Part shown: in pieces, positions 34,163 through 42,773 of the stretch
How positions within the stretch are numbered: the stretch's first letter is position 1
Layout of the letters: the number at the start of each line of letters is the position of its first letter
Assembly: GCF_034355335.1 (NCBI RefSeq)
Contig: NZ_CP136422.1
Location: forward strand, 2,762,501 to 2,826,500
DNA: 64,000 nt
Reading direction: 5' to 3'
Origin: Blautia coccoides
GTDB taxonomy: Bacteria > Bacillota > Clostridia > Lachnospirales > Lachnospiraceae
Notes under the pieces: generated by a model
Database searches by the model: none
What the model was told of the DNA's origin: nothing
What the model saw: the letters and a program-made list of their open reading frames with translations, nothing else
Made by a program: the position numbers and the translations under genes

Positions 34163-36530
34163 CAAAGGAAAAAAAGCGGGAAAAACCAGTGGACCGGTCA
34201 GCGGCCTGCTCTTTTTCGTCTGTTATTTTTGCGGGCTTTGGGGATATCTGCGGCTGTGTTCATTGATCTTCAGGCTGAATTACAGTTTGTGGCCGGTGGC
34301 CTTTGTCCTGGCTGGAGCCTGTGCGGGGCTTTGGCTTCTTCAGGATATTGTGAAGTGTAAACCGGTCTTTGTGATATTTGTGGGCATTGCCGCCGCCGGA
34401 GGCATGTTTTGGGCAAAGCGGAGTATGTATCTTACCAATATGAAAATGCTGTATGCGGCCGGAATGTGGAATATGAGAGCGATTTCTGTTATTAAAGTGA
34501 CAGGTCTGTTGTGTATCTGCATGATTTTGGGTCTGCTTTTTATTTACCTGACAGCGAATCTGGCAAAACAGGGATGGATTTTTTACTTTATTACCTTTCC
34601 CCTTGTGTTTGCCGCAATGATGGCGCAGGCAGATTTGGATATATGGACCCTCTGTTTTCCGGCTGTTTTTCATTTGGGAAACCGTATGGCCGGTGTTGCG
34701 TCCAAGACCCGCCGGAAATCAGGACAGCCAAGGGAAGGCATTTATAAAAATGCGGGAAGGGCAGTTCTTGTGCTTGTGGTCTTCTTTTTAGCTGCTGTGG
34801 GTATTGCGGGAAGAGGAGTTTCAAAGCATATGGATACCCTGTATGAGGTCCCCTTAAAGACCGGTGAACGTGCCTGGCGCATGGCGGCAGGTCTGTGGCT
34901 TCCGGAATCCGTCAAGGGCCAGGTAAACCGGGGCGGACTTTATCCAAGCGGCAGAGAGCAGATGGAAGTCATTCTCCCGGAAAAACCCAAGGAGGATCTG
35001 TACCTTAAAAGCTTTGTGGGTGATGTGTATGAAAGCGGTGCCTGGAAGGCAGCCGACCGTGAGGCTTTTTATGAAAGCTTGGACGGAGAGTACGCGGCTC
35101 AGGAGGGCGCGGACGCCAGAAAATATTTTGAAAACAGGCAGTTTTATATGATCCGTTATATTCTCTCCGGTTTGGGAGGTACAGATGGCTATGAAAATGT
35201 GCCGGGTGAAAAGAATGTGGAATTGCGGTCTCTGGCTCTGGAGAACAGGACAGTATCGCTGCCCTATATTTATGGAGAAGAGTATGGGGATGATAAGGTG
35301 CACAGGGGAACCATGTACACAGAAGAGGACTTTAAAACGGTGCTGGCTATGGCGGACGCAGATATAAGACTCAGATTTGAGGAGGAGGAGCGTGCCTACA
35401 AAACCTTTGTGGAGCAGTCCTGTCTTGCAGTTCCTGAGGAACAGGTACCACAGCTTGTGAGCATCTGCAGGTCTTATGATAATTCAGGAACAGAAGAGGT
35501 TACCGGATTCATACAGGCCTGGCTCCAGTCAAATGCAGCCTACTCCTTGAATCCCGGCGTGGCGCCCATTGGAAGGGACCCGGCAGAATATTTTATATGT
35601 GAGCAGGGAAAAGGATACTGTCAGCATTTTGCCACTGCGGCGGCACTTATGTACCGGATCTACGGGATCCCATCCCGCTATGCCGTGGGATTTAGGGCAG
35701 CGCCGGATTTATTTGAGGAGCAGGAGGACGGCAGATATAAGGCGGTTATCACAGATGTGCAGGCTCATGCGTGGGCTGAGATTTATTTAGACGGTGAAGG
35801 ATGGATCCCAGTGGAGACAACCCCGGCAGCGGGGGCACAGCAGGCAGGGAACGGCTTGGAAAACGGAGAATACATGCCAAATGCAGAGACTGCAGCCGAA
35901 GCTGCCGGAACGGAATATGAGACCAGCCGAGAGAATGGAGCAGAACAGAATGATCAGGCTGTTCCGGATGAGGAAGAAGGCCGGACGGAACCGGGGAAGG
36001 AAGAGACTGCTGATGGAACAGAAAACGGTCAGGAGGATGAGAACAGCACACAGAAGGAGCAGAAAGACAGCGGTTTAGATCAGAACCGTAGAAATAAACT
36101 ACTGGGGAGTATTCGTTCCTTTTTTGTCAGGATGGCACCAATATTTGCTGCGGCAGCAGGGATTGTTTTTATATGGGGGATGATTTGCCTTCGGCGGTAT
36201 GCCATTCTGCGCAGGCAGGAAAAATACGGCGCTGGTCAGATCATGGTCAGAATGCTGGAAGTTCTTGGGATGGCAGGGAAGATGAAGGACTGTGACGCAA
36301 TGGAAGCGGATTTTTCAGAAAAGCTGTCCCATGCAGTTCCCTCTATCAGCAGGGCGGAAGCCGTACAGATACAGAGAGCAGCCCTTCAGGAGAGCTTTGG
36401 AAATGAAGAGCTTTCTAAAATGCAGGGAAGGGAAACGCGCCGTGTCTATAAGAAAGCATGTTCTTATGTCTATAAAAACCTGCCGTGGTATAAAAAAATG
36501 TATTTCCGGTATGGAAAGGTATATGGATAA
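34122..36530 (+). CDS. membrane-bound transglutaminase-like protein (TgpA type)
   Basis: An 802-residue protein with about six N-terminal membrane helices (20-235), a large outer region, a transglutaminase-like core (about 440-570), a low-complexity Glu/Gly/Asn linker (about 575-645), another membrane helix near 665 and a cytoplasmic tail. The catalytic Cys is in GKGYCQHFATAAALMYR and the His in DVQAHAWAEIYLDG; the third residue lies in WIPVETTP, with Glu where Asp is common. Such proteins are probable envelope peptidases or amidases controlled by the MoxR/DUF58 pair. AGAGGAGG lies 6 bases before ATG 34122. Confidence 0.9.
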   Translation: MWKRSRKRDFYSADKGKKAGKTSGPVSGLLFFVCYFCGLWGYLRLCSLIFRLNYSLWPVAFVLAGACAGLWLLQDIVKCKPVFVIFVGIAAAGGMFWAKRSMYLTNMKMLYAAGMWNMRAISVIKVTGLLCICMILGLLFIYLTANLAKQGWIFYFITFPLVFAAMMAQADLDIWTLCFPAVFHLGNRMAGVASKTRRKSGQPREGIYKNAGRAVLVLVVFFLAAVGIAGRGVSKHMDTLYEVPLKTGERAWRMAAGLWLPESVKGQVNRGGLYPSGREQMEVILPEKPKEDLYLKSFVGDVYESGAWKAADREAFYESLDGEYAAQEGADARKYFENRQFYMIRYILSGLGGTDGYENVPGEKNVELRSLALENRTVSLPYIYGEEYGDDKVHRGTMYTEEDFKTVLAMADADIRLRFEEEERAYKTFVEQSCLAVPEEQVPQLVSICRSYDNSGTEEVTGFIQAWLQSNAAYSLNPGVAPIGRDPAEYFICEQGKGYCQHFATAAALMYRIYGIPSRYAVGFRAAPDLFEEQEDGRYKAVITDVQAHAWAEIYLDGEGWIPVETTPAAGAQQAGNGLENGEYMPNAETAAEAAGTEYETSRENGAEQNDQAVPDEEEGRTEPGKEETADGTENGQEDENSTQKEQKDSGLDQNRRNKLLGSIRSFFVRMAPIFAAAAGIVFIWGMICLRRYAILRRQEKYGAGQIMVRMLEVLGMAGKMKDCDAMEADFSEKLSHAVPSISRAEAVQIQRAALQESFGNEELSKMQGRETRRVYKKACSYVYKNLPWYKKMYFRYGKVYG

Positions 36531-36618
36531 ACGCATTCGCAGCAGAGGGCAGGATATCCGGGCTGCTTCCTGCTTTTGCCCGTAACTGTTAGAAATTGAA
36601 AAGCTATAAAAAGACGAA

Positions 36619-36655
36619 AAAAGAGGCTGCGCATAGAAATGCGCGGCCTCTTTTT
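36619..36655. terminator. bidirectional intrinsic terminator
   Basis: A GC-rich stem (AAAGAGGCTGCGCAT with ATGCGCGGCCTCTTT, one T-G pair) with a 4-base loop, flanked by A and T runs. It serves both the transglutaminase operon (+) and the cold-shock gene (-). Confidence 0.9.
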
Positions 36656-36667
36656 GGCAGTCAGGAA

Positions 36668-36880
36668 TTATGCTGCACAAACATTAACTGCTTTCAGTTT
36701 TCTGCTGTCTTTCGGATCCTGCTCTGTATCAAATGTTACTCTCTGTCCTTCGTCAAGGCTTTTGAATCCATTGGAAACAATAGCGGAAAAATGTACGAAT
36801 ACATCCTCTCCTGTATTGGAATCAGTAATAAATCCGTATCCCTTCTGAGCGTTAAACCATTTCACTGTACCGTTATTCAT
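36668..36880 (-). CDS. cold-shock domain protein
   Basis: A 70-residue single OB-fold protein with both RNA-binding motifs, RNP1 KGYGFI and RNP2 VFVHF, and the usual start [13 protein letters not shown]. It binds single-stranded RNA/DNA and melts structure. The start is the ATG at 36880, 8 bases after GGAGG; an in-frame ATG 15 bases upstream overlaps that site. Unlike many cspA genes its leader contains an intrinsic-terminator-like hairpin. Confidence 0.95.
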   Translation of the reverse strand: MNNGTVKWFNAQKGYGFITDSNTGEDVFVHFSAIVSNGFKSLDEGQRVTFDTEQDPKDSRKLKAVNVCAA

Positions 36881-36922
36881 AATCAGTACCTCCATATATA
36901 ATATTTGGTCGTAATAAAATAG

Positions 36923-36972
36923 AAAAAAGCCAACTCAACAATGAATTAAATGGAATCATTGTCTGGTCGGCT
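36923..36972 (-). terminator. terminator-like hairpin in the cold-shock gene leader
   Basis: On the minus strand, AGCCGACCAGACAATGA pairs imperfectly with TCATTGTTGAGTTGGCT and is followed by TTTTTT (complement of 36923-36928). It lies between the promoter (36999-37027) and the start codon (36880), so every transcript must pass it. An attenuator is likely (inference). Confidence 0.6.
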
Positions 36973-36998
36973 CTAAATTCAAATTAATCACTTTTTGT

Positions 36999-37027
36999 AT
37001 CATATCATGGAGAGAAAGGAATGTCAA
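36999..37027 (-). promoter_or_regulatory. sigma-A promoter of the cold-shock gene
   Basis: On the minus strand TTGACA (complement of 37022-37027), a 17-bp spacer and TATGAT (complement of 36999-37004). The leader would be about 110 bases, long as for other csp genes. Confidence 0.85.
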
Positions 37028-37134
37028 GAATATTTTTAGAAAATACTTACAAAAGAAAATGGAAAAATTTCTGTGCAACAGAAGAGGTTTGAATACCCAC
37101 TTATTTAAAAGTGAGGATATGAAGGCGCAGTTTG

Positions 37135-37163
37135 TTGCGTTAGGCAGGAAGTGAAGTTATAAT
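37135..37163 (+). promoter_or_regulatory. sigma-A promoter of the peroxiredoxin gene
   Basis: TTGCGT (37135-37140), a 17-bp spacer and TATAAT (37158-37163), 55 bases before the start codon. Confidence 0.75.
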
Positions 37164-37217
37164 GTTGGTAGACAGGATCAAGTTAAAAAAAATAAAATAT
37201 GAAATGGAGGATTAGAT

Positions 37218-37670
37218 ATGTTGGAAATTGGAATAAAGGCACCGGAATTCAGACTGTTGGATCAGGATGGGAAGGAAGTGGCTCTGAGTGATTTTAGGGG
37301 GAAGAAAGTCGTGTTGTACTTTTATAGTAAGGATAATACGGCAGGGTGTACAAAGCAGGCCTGTAATTTTGGAGAGCTGTATCCGCAGTTTACGGAGAAA
37401 GGAGCTGTGGTGCTTGGTGTCAGTAAAGATACGGCAGCTTCCCATAAAAAATTTGCTGAGAAATATCATCTGCCCTTTCCTTTGCTTTCCGATACGGAGC
37501 TTAAGGTGATCCGGGAATATGATGTATGGAAAGAAAAAAATATGTATGGGAAAAAGGTTATGGGAGTGGTGCGGACCACCTACCTGATCAACGAGGATGG
37601 AATCATAGAAAAGGCCTTCGGCAAGGTCAAGGCAGCGGATAACCCGGCGCAGATGCTGGGAGAGATCTGA
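37218..37670 (+). CDS. bcp: thiol peroxidase, Bcp/PrxQ type peroxiredoxin
   Basis: A 150-residue peroxiredoxin. DNTAGCTKQACNFGELY (about 38-54) holds the peroxidatic Cys43 and, five residues on, the second Cys typical of PrxQ enzymes that form an internal disulfide. It would reduce H2O2 and organic peroxides using thioredoxin. The full-length fold is present through VRTTYLINEDG and KAADNPAQML. GGAGG lies before the ATG, and the MFS gene follows after 9 bp. Confidence 0.93.
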   Translation: MLEIGIKAPEFRLLDQDGKEVALSDFRGKKVVLYFYSKDNTAGCTKQACNFGELYPQFTEKGAVVLGVSKDTAASHKKFAEKYHLPFPLLSDTELKVIREYDVWKEKNMYGKKVMGVVRTTYLINEDGIIEKAFGKVKAADNPAQMLGEI

Positions 37671-37679
37671 GAGGCATCA

Positions 37680-38771
37680 ATGAGAAGGGACAGGGCTGTT
37701 TTAGGGGTTTTTTCGTGTATGCATTTTCTTGTGGATGCTGCCTGCGCGTTTGCCATGTATGGGGTATTTAAGGGGAGGGATGCCTGGTACTGGTATATAC
37801 TTTTATATAATTTCTGTGCTTTTGCTCTGCAGATGCCGTTGGGGGTGGTGCTTGATGGAATCTGCAGAGGGAAGAATACAGTGGAAAAGTATAGATGCTC
37901 TGCTGTGTTTGCTGTTTTGGGAGTTGTGTTTACTTTGGCGGAGGGATTTACACATGTGATCGTTCTGGGCATTGGAAATGCACTGTTTCATGTAGGGGGC
38001 GGTGTAGGGACGATATGGACCAGTGAAGGAGAGCGCAGTGTGTGCACACGCCTGGGCATTTTTGTGGCACCCGGAGCCTTGGGGCTGTTTTTGGGAAATA
38101 TGTGGAGCCGGTTTGCATATAAGACATGGATCGCCTTTACGGGGACATTTTTGTTGCTGTGTTTTGGGGGAATGCTCCTGTGGCTGGGACGAGGGAAAGG
38201 TTTTGGAAGCTCATGGGGCAGATTTGGTAAGCACAAGGCAGTGCCGGAAAGAAGTATGGTAGTTATCTGCTGTTTTCTGGTAGTGGTTCTGAGGTCTTAT
38301 GTGGGGATGTCGGCTGCGTTTCCCTGGAAGAATACAGTTCTTATGGGAGCGGTATGTGCCGCGGCTGTCGCAGGCGGTAAGGCAGCGGGAGGATTTCTGG
38401 CTGACCGGATCGGGATATACAGGGCAGTGGTGGGTTCTCTTGCTTTAGCGGCTTTGATGTATGGATTTGGCAGATTTTGGGGAGCAGGGGTATTAGCCCT
38501 TTTATTTTTTAACATGACTATGCCTCTGACGCTGTATCTCATGTGGAATGCGATGCGGGAACAGCCGGGGCTGGCCTTTGGGATGCTGACATTTGCCTTG
38601 TTTTTGGGATTTTTACCGGTTTATTTTCCTTGTATGCCGCCATTGGATTATCGGGTGATCGGAAGTCTGGGAAGCTTAATCTCTCTTTTCCTGCTTGTTG
38701 TTGTGACAAGACGGAAACGGAAGGGGCTTGACTCGGGGAAAGGAGCGGCAGATGGTACTGTATCTGATTAA
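37680..38771 (+). CDS. MFS-like transporter
   Basis: A 363-residue membrane protein with about 11-12 helices. It begins with a helix containing CMHFLVDAACAFAMYGVF and has repeated GGKAAGGFLADRIGIYRAVV-type loops between helices 7 and 8, as in MFS transporters, but lacks a clear drug-exporter motif. The substrate is unknown. It overlaps the following 112-residue membrane protein gene by 20 bp, suggesting coupled translation and a shared function with the two secreted paralogues downstream. Confidence 0.75.
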   Translation: MRRDRAVLGVFSCMHFLVDAACAFAMYGVFKGRDAWYWYILLYNFCAFALQMPLGVVLDGICRGKNTVEKYRCSAVFAVLGVVFTLAEGFTHVIVLGIGNALFHVGGGVGTIWTSEGERSVCTRLGIFVAPGALGLFLGNMWSRFAYKTWIAFTGTFLLLCFGGMLLWLGRGKGFGSSWGRFGKHKAVPERSMVVICCFLVVVLRSYVGMSAAFPWKNTVLMGAVCAAAVAGGKAAGGFLADRIGIYRAVVGSLALAALMYGFGRFWGAGVLALLFFNMTMPLTLYLMWNAMREQPGLAFGMLTFALFLGFLPVYFPCMPPLDYRVIGSLGSLISLFLLVVVTRRKRKGLDSGKGAADGTVSD

Positions 38772-39090
38772 AATGTTTGGTATTTCGCTGGGGCTTACAC
38801 TTGTTATCGAGGAAGCAGCCGCGTGGTTTTATGGGATAAGGCGCGGTAAGGATTTTCTGCTGGTCTGTCTGGTCAATATACTGACAAATCCGGCCGCTGT
38901 TTTCCTTGCATGGATTTGGAGGATGTATATGCCGTATGGAGGAAGATTCCTTTTCTATCTTGCGGTGGAGACAGCAGTGGTTATAACAGAAGGACTGATT
39001 TACAAAGCGTATCTGCAGGAGGGCAGACATCCAATGTGGTTTTCACTGGCGGCAAACGGATTCTCATTTCTTCTGGGATTTTGTATTTGA
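38752..39090 (+). CDS. small membrane protein, unknown function
   Basis: A 112-residue protein with about three to four membrane helices (3-22, 28-52, 58-80, 94-111). A Glu-Glu pair inside the first helix (TLVIEEAAAWFYG) and a second Glu in the third are unusual in the bilayer and suggest ion or metal contact. ATG 38752 follows AAAGGAG and lies inside the end of the MFS gene. It is followed after 28 bp by the first of two related secreted proteins. Confidence 0.65.
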   Translation: MVLYLIKMFGISLGLTLVIEEAAAWFYGIRRGKDFLLVCLVNILTNPAAVFLAWIWRMYMPYGGRFLFYLAVETAVVITEGLIYKAYLQEGRHPMWFSLAANGFSFLLGFCI

Positions 39091-39118
39091 AAGTGTATTT
39101 GAAAGGGGAGGGATACAT

Positions 39119-39898
39119 ATGAAAAAGGGAGTTAGGGTATTTTTGATTCTGGTTGTCTGTTTGGGAATTCATGTTACGGATGTTTCAGCAGATTTGATCT
39201 TTGAACCGCAGAATGCCTTTTACAAGCTTCATGCAAATAAATGTGAATATGTGAACCACACTTATACTGTAAATGGCTATGGAGGGAAAACAGAACTTTA
39301 TAAAAGTCCGTTGTCTGACAAAGTGATGGCAGTCATGAAAAATAATGAGGAACACTATATTTCTTATGTATATACAGACGAAAAGGGGAATAAGTGGGGA
39401 CTTGTTGAGGATTCGGAGAATAAAGAGGGCTGGGTTCCCATGGTGTATATGTTTTCTCATTATGGAGGAGATTCCTTTCTGGAGGAATATAAATCACAGA
39501 TAAAAAAAGAGGAAGGCAGTATTGATATTGACAGCGGAGAGAAGATCTATTACTTTGCATATCCCGGTTCCGGTGATCCTTATAATTTGAATAATGTGAA
39601 AACGGAAGGACATTCCCTCAATTATGACCGTGTTTTTATAGATGAGGAAGGGCTTAAATGGGCTTATGTAAATTATTATTATCAAGGATGGCATACATTT
39701 TGGATATGTATGGATGATCCGTCCAATTCAAATCTTCCTGTTCGGGAGGTTGACAATGAGATGCCGGAACCGCCGGAATCTATTGACCGGGTAGGCGGAG
39801 GGATCACAGTTTCTGTCTGGCTTGTGGCCGGACTTGTGGCAGTGGTCATGATGGTTACCGGATGTTTGATCTGGGGGACATACGGAAAAAAGAAGTGA
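39119..39898 (+). CDS. secreted SH3-like protein with C-terminal anchor (copy 1)
   Basis: A 259-residue protein with a signal peptide (1-23, ending VSADL), an outer region with an SH3b-like segment (TDEKGNKWGLVEDSENKEGW then VPMVYMF, about 82-108), a second similar beta unit, and a C-terminal membrane helix (about 228-252) after PEPPESIDR. It is a tandem paralogue of the next gene, so the pair probably forms an outer-surface complex with the upstream membrane proteins. Function unknown. Confidence 0.75.
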   Translation: MKKGVRVFLILVVCLGIHVTDVSADLIFEPQNAFYKLHANKCEYVNHTYTVNGYGGKTELYKSPLSDKVMAVMKNNEEHYISYVYTDEKGNKWGLVEDSENKEGWVPMVYMFSHYGGDSFLEEYKSQIKKEEGSIDIDSGEKIYYFAYPGSGDPYNLNNVKTEGHSLNYDRVFIDEEGLKWAYVNYYYQGWHTFWICMDDPSNSNLPVREVDNEMPEPPESIDRVGGGITVSVWLVAGLVAVVMMVTGCLIWGTYGKKK

Positions 39899-39926
39899 TC
39901 ACCAGACTGCTAAAAAGGAGATTCAG

Positions 39927-40688
39927 ATGAAAAAAGGAAAATATATGCTCCTGGCAATACTGCTCTGTTTAATTTTTCAGGCAGAAATTGTACGCGGAGA
40001 TATTATTTATGAGCCTAGTGATTTTTTCTGGCACATCCATTCCGAACAGTGTGTCTATAGAAACCGCAGCTATATTGTCAATGGACGAGAAGGCAGGACA
40101 AGTCTCTACACCAGCCCCATCTCCTTTAAAAAGCCGTCTGTATTGAAAAATGGTGACTGTTACAATGTTACATATATCTATACGGATAAGAAGAATAATG
40201 ATTGGGGATATATTGACGGCAATGGAAAAAAGGGATGGGTTCCGCTGGCGTATATGTATCCGGTATATGACAGCACGTCCTTTAAAGAGGAGTATGAGAG
40301 CCGGCTGACCAAGGAGAACGGTGAATTGGAAATGCAGGCGGGGGATGTTGTTTACGAATGGAACTATCCAGGCTCTGAGAACCCGTATAGTATGGAAATA
40401 GACAGTGAAACCACGGTTTACTATGGACCGGTTTTCAAAGACGAAGACGGGCATAGCTGGGGAAATGTAGGATACTTGTTCGGAAACAGGGACTTTTGGA
40501 TTTGTATTGATGAGCCATGGAACGGAGATCTGCCGCGCAGGGAAATCAGCATTGAAATACCGGAACCACCGGAATCTATTCAGAGAGAGTATGGGATCTT
40601 CTATGTTATTGTTGTATTTGGAATGATCGCGGCGGTAATATATGCTACAAAAACCCTTATACAGAAATTTTATAGGAAGATTGAATAA
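39927..40688 (+). CDS. secreted SH3-like protein with C-terminal anchor (copy 2)
   Basis: A 253-residue paralogue of the preceding gene with the same plan: signal peptide (1-24), the CxYxxxxYxVNGxxGxTxLYxSP segment, SH3-like TDKKNNDWGYIDGNGKKGW then VPLAYMYP, the NYPGSENPYS loop (YPGSGDPYN in copy 1), then IPEPPESIQ and a membrane helix with a basic tail. Both copies keep a single conserved Cys near residue 40. AAGGAG precedes the ATG. Divergence between the copies is large, so the duplication is old. Confidence 0.75.
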   Translation: MKKGKYMLLAILLCLIFQAEIVRGDIIYEPSDFFWHIHSEQCVYRNRSYIVNGREGRTSLYTSPISFKKPSVLKNGDCYNVTYIYTDKKNNDWGYIDGNGKKGWVPLAYMYPVYDSTSFKEEYESRLTKENGELEMQAGDVVYEWNYPGSENPYSMEIDSETTVYYGPVFKDEDGHSWGNVGYLFGNRDFWICIDEPWNGDLPRREISIEIPEPPESIQREYGIFYVIVVFGMIAAVIYATKTLIQKFYRKIE

Positions 40689-40808
40689 ATTATAATCCTA
40701 TGATGAAGCCCTGGCAGGATGAATATACTCGCCCATTAAAAGCTGAGTATTAGAAATAGTGTTGGATGTGGGATTATACTTAAAATAAGTTTATAAGGAG
40801 AGATTAAT

Positions 40809-41294
40809 ATGGCTGATATGCTTGTCAAATTATACAATATCAACTCATTTTCTGAGCAGGAGGATAGGCTGTTAGAACATGGAGTTAGAATAAAAAGAGC
40901 TTTAGCACCTGATAAAAGTAAAATTATTAAATTTGCCCAGACATGTTCAAATGAAGATTACTCTGATGAGGTAGAAATTGCGTTTTCTAATCATCCCATT
41001 ACCTGTTATATTGCAACAAAGGAGAAAAAAATCATAGGGTTTGCCTGTTTTGAGGTTACTGCAAAAGACTTTTTTGGACCTATGGCAGTGTTGGAGGAAG
41101 AGAGAAGAAAGGGAATTGGAAAGGCACTATTATTGAAATCACTTCATTCTATGGAGGAATTAGGATATGCATATGCAATAATCGGGTGGCCCACAAAATC
41201 AGCAATTCCTTTTTATGAAAAATGTGTAAATGCAAAAATGATTGAAGAGTGTTCTTCCGGTTTATACAAACGAATGATAGAAATCGATGAATGA
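40809..41294 (+). CDS. GNAT family N-acetyltransferase
   Basis: A 161-residue acetyltransferase with the acetyl-CoA loop EEERRKGIGKALLLKSL (about 97-113) and the closing WPTKSAIPFYEKCVNAKMIE. The substrate is unknown. It is visibly AT-richer than its neighbours, hinting at recent acquisition. TAAGGAGAG precedes the ATG. A long imperfect inverted repeat follows its stop codon. Confidence 0.88.
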   Translation: MADMLVKLYNINSFSEQEDRLLEHGVRIKRALAPDKSKIIKFAQTCSNEDYSDEVEIAFSNHPITCYIATKEKKIIGFACFEVTAKDFFGPMAVLEEERRKGIGKALLLKSLHSMEELGYAYAIIGWPTKSAIPFYEKCVNAKMIEECSSGLYKRMIEIDE

Positions 41295-41302
41295 TTAAAG
41301 TT

Positions 41303-41357
41303 GGGGTGCGAAAAAATTACTGGTCATACAACCAAGATAGTAATTTCTCTGCACCCC
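41303..41357. repeat. imperfect inverted repeat after the GNAT gene
   Basis: GGGGTGC (41303-41309) pairs with GCACCCC (41351-41357), and an inner AAATTACT pairs with AGTAATTT. No T run follows on the plus strand. It lies between the convergent GNAT gene and the 77-residue gene, so it may be a terminator or a small element end. Confidence 0.5.
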
Positions 41358-41378
41358 GATTCTCTCGAAATATGTTTT

Positions 41379-41612
41379 TTACCAGTCTTTCATAACCTGA
41401 ATGACCACATCCTCATAATCTCCGGTGATATCTTCATTATATCCCCCGTGTCTTACATTCGTCTCCACGCCCCAGCCGTTTTCCTGGTATTCCCAGATGT
41501 GATAAGGGACGCCTCTGTAATCAAAGTCCAGGCTGCCACAGCCGTCTACTTCGTTATATTGAAATTCCAGAGATTTTTCGTTCAGAAGATTTTGTATTTT
41601 TTCCAGGCGCAT
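41379..41612 (-). CDS. small acidic hypothetical protein
   Basis: A 77-residue protein of unknown function: MRLEKIQNLLNEKSLEF then QYNEVDGCGSLDFDYRGVPY and HIWEYQENGWGVETN. It is a compact alpha-beta protein rich in Glu, Asp and Tyr. The start at 41612 has AAGGAAGG upstream on the minus strand. Nothing around it suggests a role. Confidence 0.65.
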   Translation of the reverse strand: MRLEKIQNLLNEKSLEFQYNEVDGCGSLDFDYRGVPYHIWEYQENGWGVETNVRHGGYNEDITGDYEDVVIQVMKDW

Positions 41613-41749
41613 AAGCATTTCCTTCCTTTGTGTTTTCTATAAATAGTATTGTATCAAACAGAAAAGAAAATAGCCAGTATCCATGCGGAAAATGACAGCA
41701 GAAATTTTTTGACCGACCGGCCTAAGTCTGTGTGCCGTGTGTTTAGTTC

Positions 41750-42745
41750 TCAGCTAAAATACAGAATCTTCATATGCGGAAGCTTCCTGGCAAGCTCCGC
41801 CCGGAAAAACAGTTCTCCTTCCTGCCTGGCAGACGGATGATACCCATATTTACCCCGGCCCCGGACCTGCATCAGTTCTTTGTCGTAAAGTTCCGGGGCA
41901 TCCGGGAATGCGTCCTCATTGATCTTACGATGGACAAAGCTGTAGCTCATAAAGATGATCTCGATAAACGCGGTTTTTTTCACTTTTTCAGAGAGTTTTT
42001 CCGAGAGGACAGTGATCAGTTCACGGTACAGATCCTGCCAACCGGGAAGGAAAATAACAGGGGCAATGAGGATACCGCAGGGATAACCCGCCTCGCACAT
42101 TTGATTCAGGGCCTCGATTCGTTTGTTCAGCGGCGAGGTGCCCAGCTCGATTTGGCGGATGATTTTTTCCGGGTTTACGCTCATACGGAAAATGATCCTG
42201 CCGCCGTGCTGGAGGGGAAGAAGAGGAGCGATATTTGCAAATTTGGTTGGAAATGTAAGACGGCCTTTTTCATTTTTTGCAAAGCGCTCTATGGTCCATT
42301 CCAAATTATGTGTGATGGTATTTTCAAGGACCAGGTCACTGTTGCTGCCGATTTCAAAGGTGAGATTTTCCAAAGAGCGGTTTGCGGTTTTCATGATCTT
42401 ATCAAGCATTTCTTCCCGGTTTACGAAGAGACGCAGATAGGAGCATTTATTGTAGTTGCAGACCAGATAGCAGTACAGACAGGCGGCAATGCAGCCGGAT
42501 GAAGTGTAAGGTACCAAAAAGTCAGAGACTTTGGCATTGGGGACATGCCGATGGGTTTTGCGGATGCCGATAATGAGATACTGCTTCATTTCCCGGAAAT
42601 CGGAATTTGGGCGTGTGCGCAGTTCATCTATTTTATTATGGCTGTCAATGGGAATCCAGGTTCTGTCCTGATATTTTTGCTTCAGGTAATGCCCAAGTTC
42701 ATAGCCCATGGCTGCTTCTTCATAGTAAATTTTGTCTGGAAACAT
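41750..42745 (-). CDS. splB: spore photoproduct lyase-like radical SAM protein
   Basis: A 331-residue radical SAM protein. The [4Fe-4S] motif is Cys85, Cys89 and Cys92 (SSGCIAACLYCYLVC), followed by SYLRLFVNREE and FEIGSNSDLVLEN, the layout of spore photoproduct lyases that reverse 5-thyminyl-5,6-dihydrothymine in spore DNA. From memory of the B. subtilis sequence (FEAACTSD), the hydrogen-donor Cys141 position is Ser134 here, so this may be a divergent family member. It lies 28 bp upstream of an AraC gene on the same strand. Confidence 0.85.
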   Translation of the reverse strand: MFPDKIYYEEAAMGYELGHYLKQKYQDRTWIPIDSHNKIDELRTRPNSDFREMKQYLIIGIRKTHRHVPNAKVSDFLVPYTSSGCIAACLYCYLVCNYNKCSYLRLFVNREEMLDKIMKTANRSLENLTFEIGSNSDLVLENTITHNLEWTIERFAKNEKGRLTFPTKFANIAPLLPLQHGGRIIFRMSVNPEKIIRQIELGTSPLNKRIEALNQMCEAGYPCGILIAPVIFLPGWQDLYRELITVLSEKLSEKVKKTAFIEIIFMSYSFVHRKINEDAFPDAPELYDKELMQVRGRGKYGYHPSARQEGELFFRAELARKLPHMKILYFS

Positions 42746-42773
42746 ATATACGGACCTCCAAGTTAGTATAAAC

